From the NCBI RefSeq assembly GCF_002007645.1, contig NZ_CP019791.1:2604001-2668000 (forward strand): a stretch of DNA of 64,000 nucleotides, read 5' to 3'. Source of the stretch: Anaerohalosphaera lusitana (GTDB lineage Bacteria > Planctomycetota > Phycisphaerae > Sedimentisphaerales > Anaerohalosphaeraceae). The notes under the pieces were generated by a model, which searched no databases, was not told where the DNA came from, and saw only the letters and a list, made by a program, of their open reading frames with translations. The position numbers were made by a program, and so were the translations under genes. The stretch's first letter is position 1; each line of letters begins with the position of its first letter. This document shows positions 8,806 through 16,232 of this stretch, one piece after another.

Positions 8806-9334
8806 CCATGATTTGTTTGAGCTTTTTCAGGCCCCGGTGCACCTTCGCCAGAGTTGTTCCTATCGGCTCCTTACGTGCTTTGCTGAGCTCTTTAAAAGAC
8901 ATTTCCGAATAGTATCTCAGCACAATGATCTCTGCGGTATCCGGGTCAAGCTGCTTCAGTGCGACCTGCAACTCATCATGCAGTTCGACTTTTTCTGTAT
9001 CGCCATGCCCGAATTCGCTGACATAGAGCGATTTCTCCTCGGCAAGGCGTTTTCTCCGATACTGCGATCTCAGATGGTCCCGCCAGAGATTGCTTGCGAT
9101 AGTAAACAGCCAACTTTTAAAAGAGCCCCCATTATAGCTCTGTATTCGATCTATCAACTTTACAAACAGCTCACTGAGCAGATCGTCGCTCAAACTTTTG
9201 TCGCCTGTGAGCCTGTAAAAATAACCATAGCACGGACCGGCGTAAATATCGACCAGACGCGAAAAATCATCTTTGTTTCCGCGTTTACAGCCCTGGATAA
9301 TGGCGTCAACCTTGCTGTGGTCCATTTTACTCAT
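8759..9334 (-). CDS. ECF-type RNA polymerase sigma factor
   Basis: 191 residues with sigma region 2 (FSRLVDIYAGPCYGYFYRLT, then LLSELFVKLIDRIQSY and FKSWLFTIASNLWRDHLR) and region 4 (QLDPDTAEIIVLRYYSEMSF, then a helix-turn-helix PIGTTLAKVHRGLKKL). Start at 9334, with Met4 a possible alternative. First gene of a three-gene operon with the membrane and secreted coiled-coil proteins, suggesting an envelope-stress or surface-signalling circuit. Target promoters are not evident. Confidence 0.93.
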   Translation of the reverse strand: MSKMDHSKVDAIIQGCKRGNKDDFSRLVDIYAGPCYGYFYRLTGDKSLSDDLLSELFVKLIDRIQSYNGGSFKSWLFTIASNLWRDHLRSQYRRKRLAEEKSLYVSEFGHGDTEKVELHDELQVALKQLDPDTAEIIVLRYYSEMSFKELSKARKEPIGTTLAKVHRGLKKLKQIMGEPNENEQRKSENLA

Positions 9335-9418
9335 TCCAAGTCAATAGACGCTTGCAAAAGGGGGGATATTGCAGATAGAGGGGAGGTGGCACAAAAAATG
9401 TGGGATAAACGCCGCAAA

Positions 9419-9709
9419 TTAGAACAGATCGTAGTCACTTTCGTCTTCATCATCGAATTTCCAGCTTTCTGATTCGTCAATGTCGTCGAGCTCTCGCTGG
9501 ACATATTTCATGATCCTGTCCTGCATTGGAGCCATTTTCTGCTGGAAACCGAGCATTGATCTGTAACCTGCCAGCAGCATATCCAGCTTCAGTATCTGCC
9601 ATTTCTGGAGACACTCGGGCTCTTTAACGTTTGAGAACGGATTGCATTTGAACGTGCGCCGGCCGTCCTCGCCGATTTCGCATAGTTCGCAGTCTTTACA
9701 CTGGATCAT
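9419..9709 (-). CDS. Small protein with N-terminal Cys cluster
   Basis: 96 residues. The start MIQCKDCELCEIGEDG and the following TFKCNPFSNVKEPECLQKW give five Cys that could hold a metal; the remainder is helical and ends in a strongly acidic tail (DDEDESDYDLF). No family is recognised with certainty. It is 84 bp upstream of the ECF sigma gene on the same strand and could be co-transcribed with it. Confidence 0.65.
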   Translation of the reverse strand: MIQCKDCELCEIGEDGRRTFKCNPFSNVKEPECLQKWQILKLDMLLAGYRSMLGFQQKMAPMQDRIMKYVQRELDDIDESESWKFDDEDESDYDLF

Positions 9710-9873
9710 ACATCACCGTGAAATAACAAAATCTTGCATTTTACGCTACACCTTCTATTATACAAAGCCGTGACGCAAATGTTAAACTTTAATTCAATAT
9801 CGGCCCATGTGTATCCAGAGATAGATGGCTCAAATGGTGTCGGCACACAAAAAGAGGCTCATACCGGAATATT

Positions 9874-11646
9874 ATGAAGCACTACACGATAAAGTTCGTT
9901 CCCTCAGGTAAAAGCGTTAGAATTCACGCCGGTGCAACCCTGCTCGAAGCAGCCAGTCACGCCGGCATTATCCTCGATACGCCGTGCGGCGGGGCGGGCA
10001 CATGCGGCAAATGTGAAGTTATGATAGGCCCAGAAAGAGACAAGGCCCTTGCCTGCCAACATGCTGTAAATTCGGATATGACAGTCGAGGTCCCCAAAGC
10101 ATCCCGCTTTTATGAAAAGGGTATTCTCACCGACGGCATCAGGAATGCGATTGAAATCGAAAGTCCGGTCCTGAAGATCTTTGCGGAAAACGGTCGCGCT
10201 CAATATGATCTCAAGTCTTATCTGGACCAAAAAATAGGCGGGCGAAATACTCTTACGACCGAGTTGCTCGATCAGATAAACAGTTACGTTGCCCGCACCA
10301 AGAACGGGATAACTCTTGTGGGGCGTAAATGCACGGAAGGGGACGAAAAAGCACACGACTGGTACACTTTCGAACAGGGCGATACCTCGAATAAGCTTTT
10401 TGGCGTGGCTGTTGACCTTGGGACCACAAGCATAGTAGCCACACTTTTTGATATGCTTACCGGAGAGACTGCTGGTGTCGCGGCGGACGCGAACCCACAG
10501 GAAACTTACGGTGCAGATGTCGTTTCACGTATCGAGTATGCTTCAAAGCCGGACGGCCGGAACCAGCTCCAGAAGAAAGTGGTTGACTGCTTCAATTCCC
10601 TCATCGCCAGGCTGTGTGACAATGCCGACATTGAACCTGAGCAGATTTACGAGATAACCGTCGCTGGAAACACCCCGATGCACCATCTTCTGCTCGGTCT
10701 CCCAGTCGAACAGTTGGGCCAGGCGCCCTACAGGGCACATTCGACCGAACCGCAGGAAATACGCGCAGCGGAACTGGGCATAAAGGCAAATTCAGCCGCA
10801 CACCTGTACGCAATCCAGTGCATCTCGGGCTTTGTCGGTGCTGATACGACCGCGGTGGCGCTTGCGGTGGGGATGGACAAAACCAGCGAAATGACCCTAG
10901 TGATCGACATAGGAACAAATGGCGAGCTGATCCTGGGCAGCTCCGACAAGATGTTTGCCGCTAGCTGTGCGGCCGGACCGGCCCTGGAAGGCGCGAAGAT
11001 CAGCAAAGGAAGCCGCGCGGTTGAGGGAGCCATCGAAGCTGTCGTCATTAACGAAGACGATATCGATGTGGATGTCATCAGCGGAACGGTCCCGAGGTCC
11101 ATATGCGGCAGCGGTCTCATTGACGCTTTGGCGGTCATGACTGAACTGGGGATCATCGATTCGACCGGGGCGATGAAGTCGCAGGATGAGATCGACCAGC
11201 TCCCCAAAAAAATTGCTGAGCGGATAACCGAACGAGACGGCCAGAAATGCTTCATACTTGCCTGGGATGACGGGCAGGGAGAAGTGTATCTAAATCAGAA
11301 GGACATCCGGGAAACCCAACTTGCCAAAGCAGCCATACGAGCGGGCATCGAGATGCTGCTCAAAAAAGCCGGCATTGGCATCGCGGATGTAGAGCAGGTA
11401 CTTGTCGCCGGGGCCTTTGGCAACTACATACGCAAGGAAAGCGCCCTTGGTATTGGCCTGCTGCCCCCTGTGGATCTGCACAAGGTTCACTTCGTCGGCA
11501 ACGCAGCAAGCTCCGGAGCACAGATGGCGCTGATATCATGCTCAGCCAGAAAAACTGCCAGCCAGACATGTGAAAAGATCGAGTACGTGGAGTTGGCAAT
11601 GGAAATGGAGTTCCAGATGCTTTTCGCCGAAGCGCTGATGTTTTAA
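9874..11646 (+). CDS. 2Fe-2S ferredoxin-ASKHA protein, RamA-like activator of corrinoid proteins
   Basis: 590 residues. Residues 1-80 are a plant-type ferredoxin with Cys38, Cys44, Cys47 and Cys61 (CGGAGTCGKC). The rest is the DUF4445/ASKHA ATPase body: FGVAVDLGTTSIVATLFD, AGNTPMHHLL, LVIDIGTNGELIL, CGSGLIDALAVM and a late VAGAFGNYIRKESALGIGLLP. Proteins of this build reduce cob(II)alamin in corrinoid methyltransferases to the active cob(I) state using ATP. They also occur without a known partner. No corrinoid protein lies beside it, but a UroD/MtaA-like methyltransferase is at 39.7 kb in this window. Monocistronic and convergent with the antiporter. Confidence 0.88.
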   Translation: MKHYTIKFVPSGKSVRIHAGATLLEAASHAGIILDTPCGGAGTCGKCEVMIGPERDKALACQHAVNSDMTVEVPKASRFYEKGILTDGIRNAIEIESPVLKIFAENGRAQYDLKSYLDQKIGGRNTLTTELLDQINSYVARTKNGITLVGRKCTEGDEKAHDWYTFEQGDTSNKLFGVAVDLGTTSIVATLFDMLTGETAGVAADANPQETYGADVVSRIEYASKPDGRNQLQKKVVDCFNSLIARLCDNADIEPEQIYEITVAGNTPMHHLLLGLPVEQLGQAPYRAHSTEPQEIRAAELGIKANSAAHLYAIQCISGFVGADTTAVALAVGMDKTSEMTLVIDIGTNGELILGSSDKMFAASCAAGPALEGAKISKGSRAVEGAIEAVVINEDDIDVDVISGTVPRSICGSGLIDALAVMTELGIIDSTGAMKSQDEIDQLPKKIAERITERDGQKCFILAWDDGQGEVYLNQKDIRETQLAKAAIRAGIEMLLKKAGIGIADVEQVLVAGAFGNYIRKESALGIGLLPPVDLHKVHFVGNAASSGAQMALISCSARKTASQTCEKIEYVELAMEMEFQMLFAEALMF

Positions 11647-11670
11647 CCGTCGAGACCGCAAAAGCAGCCG

Positions 11671-12660
11671 CTAAACATCCCGCGTAAAGACCAGCAGGTA
11701 AACCATATAGCCGACGTAGATCGAAGCCAGCACAATGCCGTCCTTACGGCTGATCTTGCGCCCAACACCCGCAAACAACAGGAAAACAATACTAACCGCG
11801 ATCATGATCCAGTAATCTGTCCCAGCCAGCCGTTCGCTGACCTCGAACGGGCTGATCACACCCGCGCATCCGACCACCAGCAGTGTATTGAATATATTGG
11901 ACCCCACCAGGTTGCCTATGGACAGATCATCGTGCCCCTTGAAAGCCGCAACCAGACTCGTAATAAGCTCGGGCAAAGACGTACCTATTGCAAGTATCGT
12001 ACAGCCGATCACAAAATCGCTCAGGCCCGCTTTTTCTCCCAGAAAAACGGCTCCCAATAAAGAAAGACGTGCACCAACAGCCAGAGCGACCAATCCGATC
12101 ACGACCATGATCACATAAAAACGCAAACTCTTCACGCCATGCGATTTGATCTCCTCGACTTCCGACGCCATCGCGGCCACCGTGTCCGGCCGATTCTTAC
12201 CTGCCTTGCGTTCCGCTCGGATAGTTAATGTTATAAGGCTTGCGAAAAGAATCAGCAGGGCGATGCTCTCGATACGTCCAAGATACGAGTTCAACCCAAG
12301 AAACGGCCAAAGCAGCAGGGCGACCAGGATCATCACCGGCAGCTCACGCCGAAGCATAATAAGGCGAACCGAAATAGGCCTTATGATAGAACACACACCG
12401 CCCACCAGGGCAAGATTGGCTATGTTCGAGCCATATACATTACCCAGCGCCGCGTCGCCCTTGCCCTCCAAAGCGGCCGCAATGCTGGTAGCGACCTCCG
12501 GCGCAGATGTACCCATCGCAACTATCGTCAGGCCTACGACCAGCGGACTGACGCCGAACTTATCCGCGATGCCGACAGCGCCCTCAACCAGCACATCAGC
12601 CCCCTTGATCAGCACAGCAATACCGCCTGCCAAACTCAGCAAAGCCAGAAACAGGTTCAT
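11671..12660 (-). CDS. CaCA-family sodium/calcium exchanger-like antiporter (YrbG type)
   Basis: About 330 residues with ten membrane segments and the two inverted alpha repeats of the family: GTSAPEVATSIAAALEG with GNVYGSNIANLALVGG in the first half, GTSLPELITSLVAAFKG with GNLVGSNIFNTLLVVG in the second. The acidic residues in both repeats are the ion ligands of this family. The start at 12660 (MNLFLALLSLAGG) fits homologues; an in-frame start at 12717 would add 19 residues without similarity to the family. It exports Ca2+ or another cation in exchange for Na+ or H+; the exact ion cannot be read. Confidence 0.92.
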   Translation of the reverse strand: MNLFLALLSLAGGIAVLIKGADVLVEGAVGIADKFGVSPLVVGLTIVAMGTSAPEVATSIAAALEGKGDAALGNVYGSNIANLALVGGVCSIIRPISVRLIMLRRELPVMILVALLLWPFLGLNSYLGRIESIALLILFASLITLTIRAERKAGKNRPDTVAAMASEVEEIKSHGVKSLRFYVIMVVIGLVALAVGARLSLLGAVFLGEKAGLSDFVIGCTILAIGTSLPELITSLVAAFKGHDDLSIGNLVGSNIFNTLLVVGCAGVISPFEVSERLAGTDYWIMIAVSIVFLLFAGVGRKISRKDGIVLASIYVGYMVYLLVFTRDV

Positions 12661-12783
12661 TTCAACATTCAAGCCAGTATCCCGAATAAATAACCAATTG
12701 AGCGGCAATGTTAACATAAAACCGCATCACAGCAAGCGTTTTGCTTTCAAATAACGCCCGCAACTCACTGGTCCATAAAAAAA

Positions 12784-14091
12784 GGTTCATCACGGAATAT
12801 CGGGGAAATAGACATCAACGGCAGTACTTTGTAGCTTTTAGTTACCCGACTATTAGCTCAAAGGAGACTGCCGTTGACTGGACAACATCTTATCAAAAAA
12901 CTCGGCCAATGGGAAGGATATCGTGTTGGAACTGTTGGGCCTGCTAAGAAAGGCCGTGAATTCTGGGTCGAATTGATCCCGGAAAATGGATTCGGAACCT
13001 GTGACGGCTGCGGCCAGGAATGCAGCAGCGTTCACGAGACCGTCCAGCGTTGGATCCGCGATCTGCCGGTCTTCGACAAGACTACCCACCTGCTCGTTCA
13101 CCGAAGGCGTCTGCTGTGCCCCAGATGCGGGCCGAAGCTTGAACGAATCTCCTGGCTGGACCGTTACAGCCGCCACACTACCCGGCTGGTCGAATCGGTC
13201 GCCAGGCTGTGTGATGTGATGAGCATAAAGCATGTGGCCGAGTATTTTTCGCTGTCCTGGTCGACCGTCAAGGACATCCACAAGCGGCATCTCAAGAAGA
13301 AGCTCGGCCCTGTCGACCTGTCAAATGTGGAGCTGCTGGCGATGGATGAATTCGCCATTCAAAAGGGCCACAGATATGCAACGGTTATCATCGATCCGAC
13401 CTGCAAGAAAGTGCTCTGGGTGGGCCGAGGGCGTTCGAGAGCCTCTATCAGGCCATTCTTCGAAATGCTCGGCGACCGCTGCAAAGACATCAAAGCAGTA
13501 GCGATGGATATGAACGCCAGCTTCGAACAGGAAGTTAAACTGCATTGTCCGCAGGCTGAAATCGTCTACGACCTGTTCCATGTCGTAGCGAAGTATGGGC
13601 GTGAAGTGATCGATCGGGTCAGGGTCGATCAGGCCAATCGGCTGCGAGACGACAAGCCCGCCCGCAGGGTGATCAAGGGCTCGCGATGGCTGCTGCTTCG
13701 AAATCGTGAGAACATCGAAAAGCCTGAGGATCTGGTTCGCCTGGATGAGCTGCTGGCAGCCAACGAATCGCTGATGACGACCTATGTGATGAAGGACGAT
13801 CTCAAGCTGCTGTGGAATCTGAGCGATCGCAAGACCGCCGAATCGTGCTGGGGTCAGTGGCTCGATCGAGCCATGCAAAGCGGGATTGAGCCGCTGATGA
13901 AGTTTGCCAAAAGGCTGAGCAAATACGCCGCCGGAATCATCGCACACAGCAGATGGCCGCTGCATACGTCACTGCTGGAGGGGATCAATAACAAGATCAA
14001 AACCATCAAGCGACAGGCATACGGCTATCGAGACGATGAATATTTCTTCCTGAGAATAAGAGCAGCATTCCCCGGTATTCCGTGATGAACC
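12784..14091 (+). mobile_element. Complete ISL3-family insertion sequence
   Basis: A 1308-bp element with 24-bp terminal inverted repeats: left 12784-12807 begins GGTTCATCACGGAATA, right 14068-14091 is its complement with one mismatch (T/C at position 17). It encodes one intact transposase, whose stop lies within the right repeat. ISL3 elements normally make 8-bp target duplications; both flanks here are A-rich (TAAAAAAA and AAAAATAA) and no exact duplication can be called. It lies just 5' of the truncated-looking gene at 14122. Confidence 0.93.
12874..14085 (+). CDS. ISL3-family transposase
   Basis: 403 residues. N-terminal zinc-finger (CDGCGQECSSVHE, then LCPRCGPKLER), a helix-turn-helix around SIKHVAEYFSLSWSTVKDIH, and a DDE-type catalytic region: LAMDEFAIQKGHRYATV, VAMDMNASFEQEV and a final SLLEGINNKIKTIKRQAYGY containing the Glu. 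All motifs are intact and the ORF is unbroken, so the element may still be active. An AAAGGAG stretch 6 nt before the proposed start is a good ribosome binding site. Confidence 0.95.
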   Translation: MTGQHLIKKLGQWEGYRVGTVGPAKKGREFWVELIPENGFGTCDGCGQECSSVHETVQRWIRDLPVFDKTTHLLVHRRRLLCPRCGPKLERISWLDRYSRHTTRLVESVARLCDVMSIKHVAEYFSLSWSTVKDIHKRHLKKKLGPVDLSNVELLAMDEFAIQKGHRYATVIIDPTCKKVLWVGRGRSRASIRPFFEMLGDRCKDIKAVAMDMNASFEQEVKLHCPQAEIVYDLFHVVAKYGREVIDRVRVDQANRLRDDKPARRVIKGSRWLLLRNRENIEKPEDLVRLDELLAANESLMTTYVMKDDLKLLWNLSDRKTAESCWGQWLDRAMQSGIEPLMKFAKRLSKYAAGIIAHSRWPLHTSLLEGINNKIKTIKRQAYGYRDDEYFFLRIRAAFPGIP

Positions 14092-14121
14092 AAAAATAAA
14101 GCCGTACAGATAGTTCTCGCA

Positions 14122-14571
14122 TTGCTATTTTCTATTTATCCGATTTATTACTTATCACATTACCGGCCTTATTATAATCAAGGGCTTTGTCGAGTCAAAC
14201 TCAGAAACTTAGGCAATGCAATACATGATTATCTAAGAACAAATGGTCATTACCCATTGCCGGATAAATGGTGCGATGAGCTACTTGAGTTCGCTAAAAA
14301 GCATCCAGCCCGCTACACCCAGAGTTTCAAAGATTACTTCAAATGTCCAGCTGCCACCGAAGGACTATCTGATTATGCGGTAAATCCAGATGCCAAGCCG
14401 TCATCGGGAGCAGAGACAGTCCTTCTATTTGAGTGTGAAGGTGGGTGGAATAGGTCTGGGCAAGAGGGAATCGCAAGTTTTGAAAATCACAATGGTGAGT
14501 GCTGTGTCTTATTCGTTGACAATCAAGTCAGATGCATAAAGAAAGAATCTTTTCGCCAATTAAAATGGTAA
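14122..14571 (+). CDS. Pseudopilin-like (H-X9-DG/DUF1559-type) protein with 5' end removed by the IS
   Basis: About 149 residues from a TTG at 14122. The reading frame is open leftwards only to the right end of the insertion sequence, where it runs into a TGA inside the terminal repeat; the residues there already look like a membrane-anchor start (KNKAVQIVLALLFSIYPIYY). The next part (CRVKLRNLGNAIHDYLRTNG, HYPLP) resembles the region after the N-terminal helix of planctomycete type II pseudopilin-like proteins, and HNGECCVLFVDNQVRCI resembles their H-X9-DG end with DN in place of DG. The start codon and promoter were probably lost to the IS, so it may not be expressed. Confidence 0.55.
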   Translation: MLFSIYPIYYLSHYRPYYNQGLCRVKLRNLGNAIHDYLRTNGHYPLPDKWCDELLEFAKKHPARYTQSFKDYFKCPAATEGLSDYAVNPDAKPSSGAETVLLFECEGGWNRSGQEGIASFENHNGECCVLFVDNQVRCIKKESFRQLKW

Positions 14572-14960
14572 TGCCGTGCGGTGCAAGTATGTGCGTCACG
14601 AAGACGCGGGAGGTGTCGAATGTAGAAACTGAACGTGTCATGCTCCACAGGTGATGGAGGATTTTGGCCCTCCGTCATCGGCCGGTAGGGGCAGGTGACA
14701 AATCGCCATAGCGCTGCATTGTTAAAGAGCCTTTGTGGTGAGCGGCTATGGAGAAGGCACGCGTGCGGTGCAAGTATTCATCTGAGCTTAAGGCCTTGCT
14801 CTTACGCAAATTAAGAATGGAAATTACGTCTGTATTTGACAGTTTTGGCAGGGGGACTTGGTCGTTTATGAGCTGCTGGATGTTGTGAATGCGGCTACGT
14901 AGGCGCATGTGTTTCGTGAATCTCATAGGGCAGGTTAGGTTTTATCAACGGAATTTCCTG
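14572..14960. other. Gene-free stretch with a 16-bp direct repeat, probable mobile-element debris
   Basis: No convincing ORF on either strand. It holds two exact copies of CGTGCGGTGCAAGTAT, the first starting three bases after the TAA of the preceding gene, and several short stems. A group II intron remnant was considered but no domain V could be folded. Confidence 0.4.
14575..14777. repeat. Pair of 16-bp direct repeats 187 bp apart
   Basis: CGTGCGGTGCAAGTAT at 14575-14590 and again at 14762-14777, exact. The spacing suggests an insertion or a decayed repeat unit; no gene lies between. Confidence 0.6.
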
Positions 14961-15220
14961 CTACGCAGCCAGGCGGTGGTAGGATTTCAGCAGTCCGCCA
15001 AGGCGTTCGATGCACTGGATTTCGGCCGTTTCGTCAAGCTGGTGCTTTGCTTCGATGACCCTGCCCAGCGATTGGTGAATGCGTTCGTGGTGATAATAGT
15101 TGCTGTACTCATCGAGCACGTACTCGAGCTGTTCGACGGACGACAGAATCAGATGATCAAGGCATTCTGATTTTACTGACCTGACGAATCTTTCCGCATA
15201 GGCGTTCAGGTCGAGACTGC
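14961..15220 (-). pseudogene. C-terminal fragment of an integrase-core (DDE) transposase
   Basis: The minus strand reads about 85 codons to a TAG at 14961-14963 with the conserved end of an IS3/rve-type integrase core: LNAYAERFVRSVKSECLDHL followed by VEQLEYVLDEYSNYYHHERI. The catalytic Glu (in SVKSECLDH) is kept, but the reading frame begins abruptly near 15220 and a TAG lies in frame just upstream, so the DD portion of the transposase is absent. A dead remnant. Confidence 0.8.
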
Positions 15221-15230
15221 GTTCGGGCAG

Positions 15231-15385
15231 TCTTAAACGCTTTAAATCTTGCTAAAATTAAGGTGTCATGGTCAGCCAACGCATATTGCTGCGAAGCCCA
15301 GCAACTAACACCCACCTGTCAACGCCGTGGCCCTTGGGTACACGACTGGCTGAAACAGAGAGAAGAAACAGAAGACGAGAAATAG
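15231..15385 (+). pseudogene. C-terminal tail of an unrecognised truncated gene
   Basis: About 51 codons read protein-like up to a TAG at 15383 (LNALNLAKIKVSWSANAY, then WVHDWLKQREETEDEK). The reading frame joins the opposite-strand integrase fragment directly, so the upstream part was cut off at the junction. Family unknown; it is included because the tail looks like coding sequence, not because a function can be named. Confidence 0.3.
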
Positions 15386-15495
15386 GCCAAGTGTGTATAA
15401 GCCTTTCTTAGCGAAAGGGATAAATTATTATAGGATATATTAGCGCATGCATATGATGGTGTTTGTTTTGGTACAGAGGGCAGGTTTTGATAGGT

Positions 15496-15665
15496 TGAAC
15501 GGAGAGGGCGGGATTCGCTTGCGCGGCCCCGGCTGGTGTCAAACCCGCGTAGCAACGCTTCGCGTTGCCGCGTGTTCAAATCCCTTTGGCAATAAGTCGA
15601 TAATTTACAGATAGTTGTATTGGAAGGGTATGTTTTGATGTTATGAACGGAGAGGGCGGGATTCG
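15496..15665. repeat. 22-bp duplication of the tRNA-Ser 3' end (attachment-site-like)
   Basis: The 22 bases starting TGAACGGAGAGGGCGGGATT occur at 15644-15665, where they are the 3' end and downstream flank of tRNA-Ser, and again exactly at 15496-15517. A weaker match (GTTTTGAT) extends further left in both. Duplication of a tRNA 3' end is the footprint left by site-specific integrases. Only about 126 bp lie between the copies, so any element has been lost. Confidence 0.6.
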
Positions 15666-15735
15666 AACCCGCGGTAGGGACATGCCCTACACAGCCTTTC
15701 CAAGGCTGCTCCTTAAGCCACTCGGACACCTCTCC
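15648..15735 (-). tRNA. tRNA-Ser (anticodon GGA)
   Basis: Class II tRNA: acceptor GGAGAGG/CCTCTCC, anticodon stem CAGCC/GGCTG with loop TTGGAAA giving GGA, a long variable arm (GTAGGGCATGTCCCTAC) and T-loop TTCGAAT. The discriminator is G, as usual for serine tRNAs. Its 3' end is duplicated at 15496. Confidence 0.96.
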
Positions 15736-16011
15736 ATGATCTTCGCCTTAGAGATTTCTCTAAGTGCAGTATATGTAAGCCTTTGCATTTTTCGACTTGC
15801 AATTGTTCTTTCGCTGTTGCTGCTTATCTCAGTGCTGCATTTTGGTGGAAGAGATCAATATGAGGGGTTTTATATCACGGCAAGAGTTTCAAGGCAACCA
15901 AAATTACCGGGAACTCTTTATTTCATCAAAAATCACCACTGCTTAGCGTCCAGCTACCTGGAAAGCCCGGTGAGCAAGGTGATCAATGTCAGGTGGAATG
16001 ACGAGAAGTAA
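15736..16011 (+). CDS. Hypothetical small membrane protein
   Basis: 91 codons from an ATG at 15736, immediately after the tRNA-Ser gene on the other strand. Residues 1-45 are hydrophobic (VYVSLCIFRLAIVLSLLLLI), the rest soluble and basic. No ribosome binding site can exist independently of the tRNA gene and no family is recognised, so it may be a fragment of an older gene or a chance ORF. Confidence 0.3.
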   Translation: MIFALEISLSAVYVSLCIFRLAIVLSLLLLISVLHFGGRDQYEGFYITARVSRQPKLPGTLYFIKNHHCLASSYLESPVSKVINVRWNDEK

Positions 16012-16232
16012 ACGACCAACTTAGTTGAAATCAGGCTTGAAAGAGACAAAATTAGCAATTACAATGGCTAAAAAGCATGTGTGACTGGCCTTTAACTGAG
16101 ACAAAGCGTTTTGGTCACTGCGTGTTTGTTTCAGCGGTGTAGCGGTTAGGTTTATCTGTGGTATTCAGCATAAAGATGTGCGTCCAGGGGACGTTGCAAT
16201 AAAGAGTGTAAGTGATATTGTGGAGAGTTAAT

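Noticed and set aside
12146-12754. 202-codon plus-strand ORF rich in Ser, Thr and Arg
   Set aside because: Antisense to the membrane repeats of the antiporter; low-complexity composition fits a mirror of hydrophobic codons.
12776-14099. Exact 8-bp target duplication of the ISL3 element
   Set aside because: The flanks TAAAAAAA and AAAAATAA are both A-rich but not identical, so no duplication can be claimed.
14575-14800. Group II intron remnant
   Set aside because: A GTGCG start is present, but no 34-nt domain V with its paired stem and no reverse-transcriptase fragment could be recognised.
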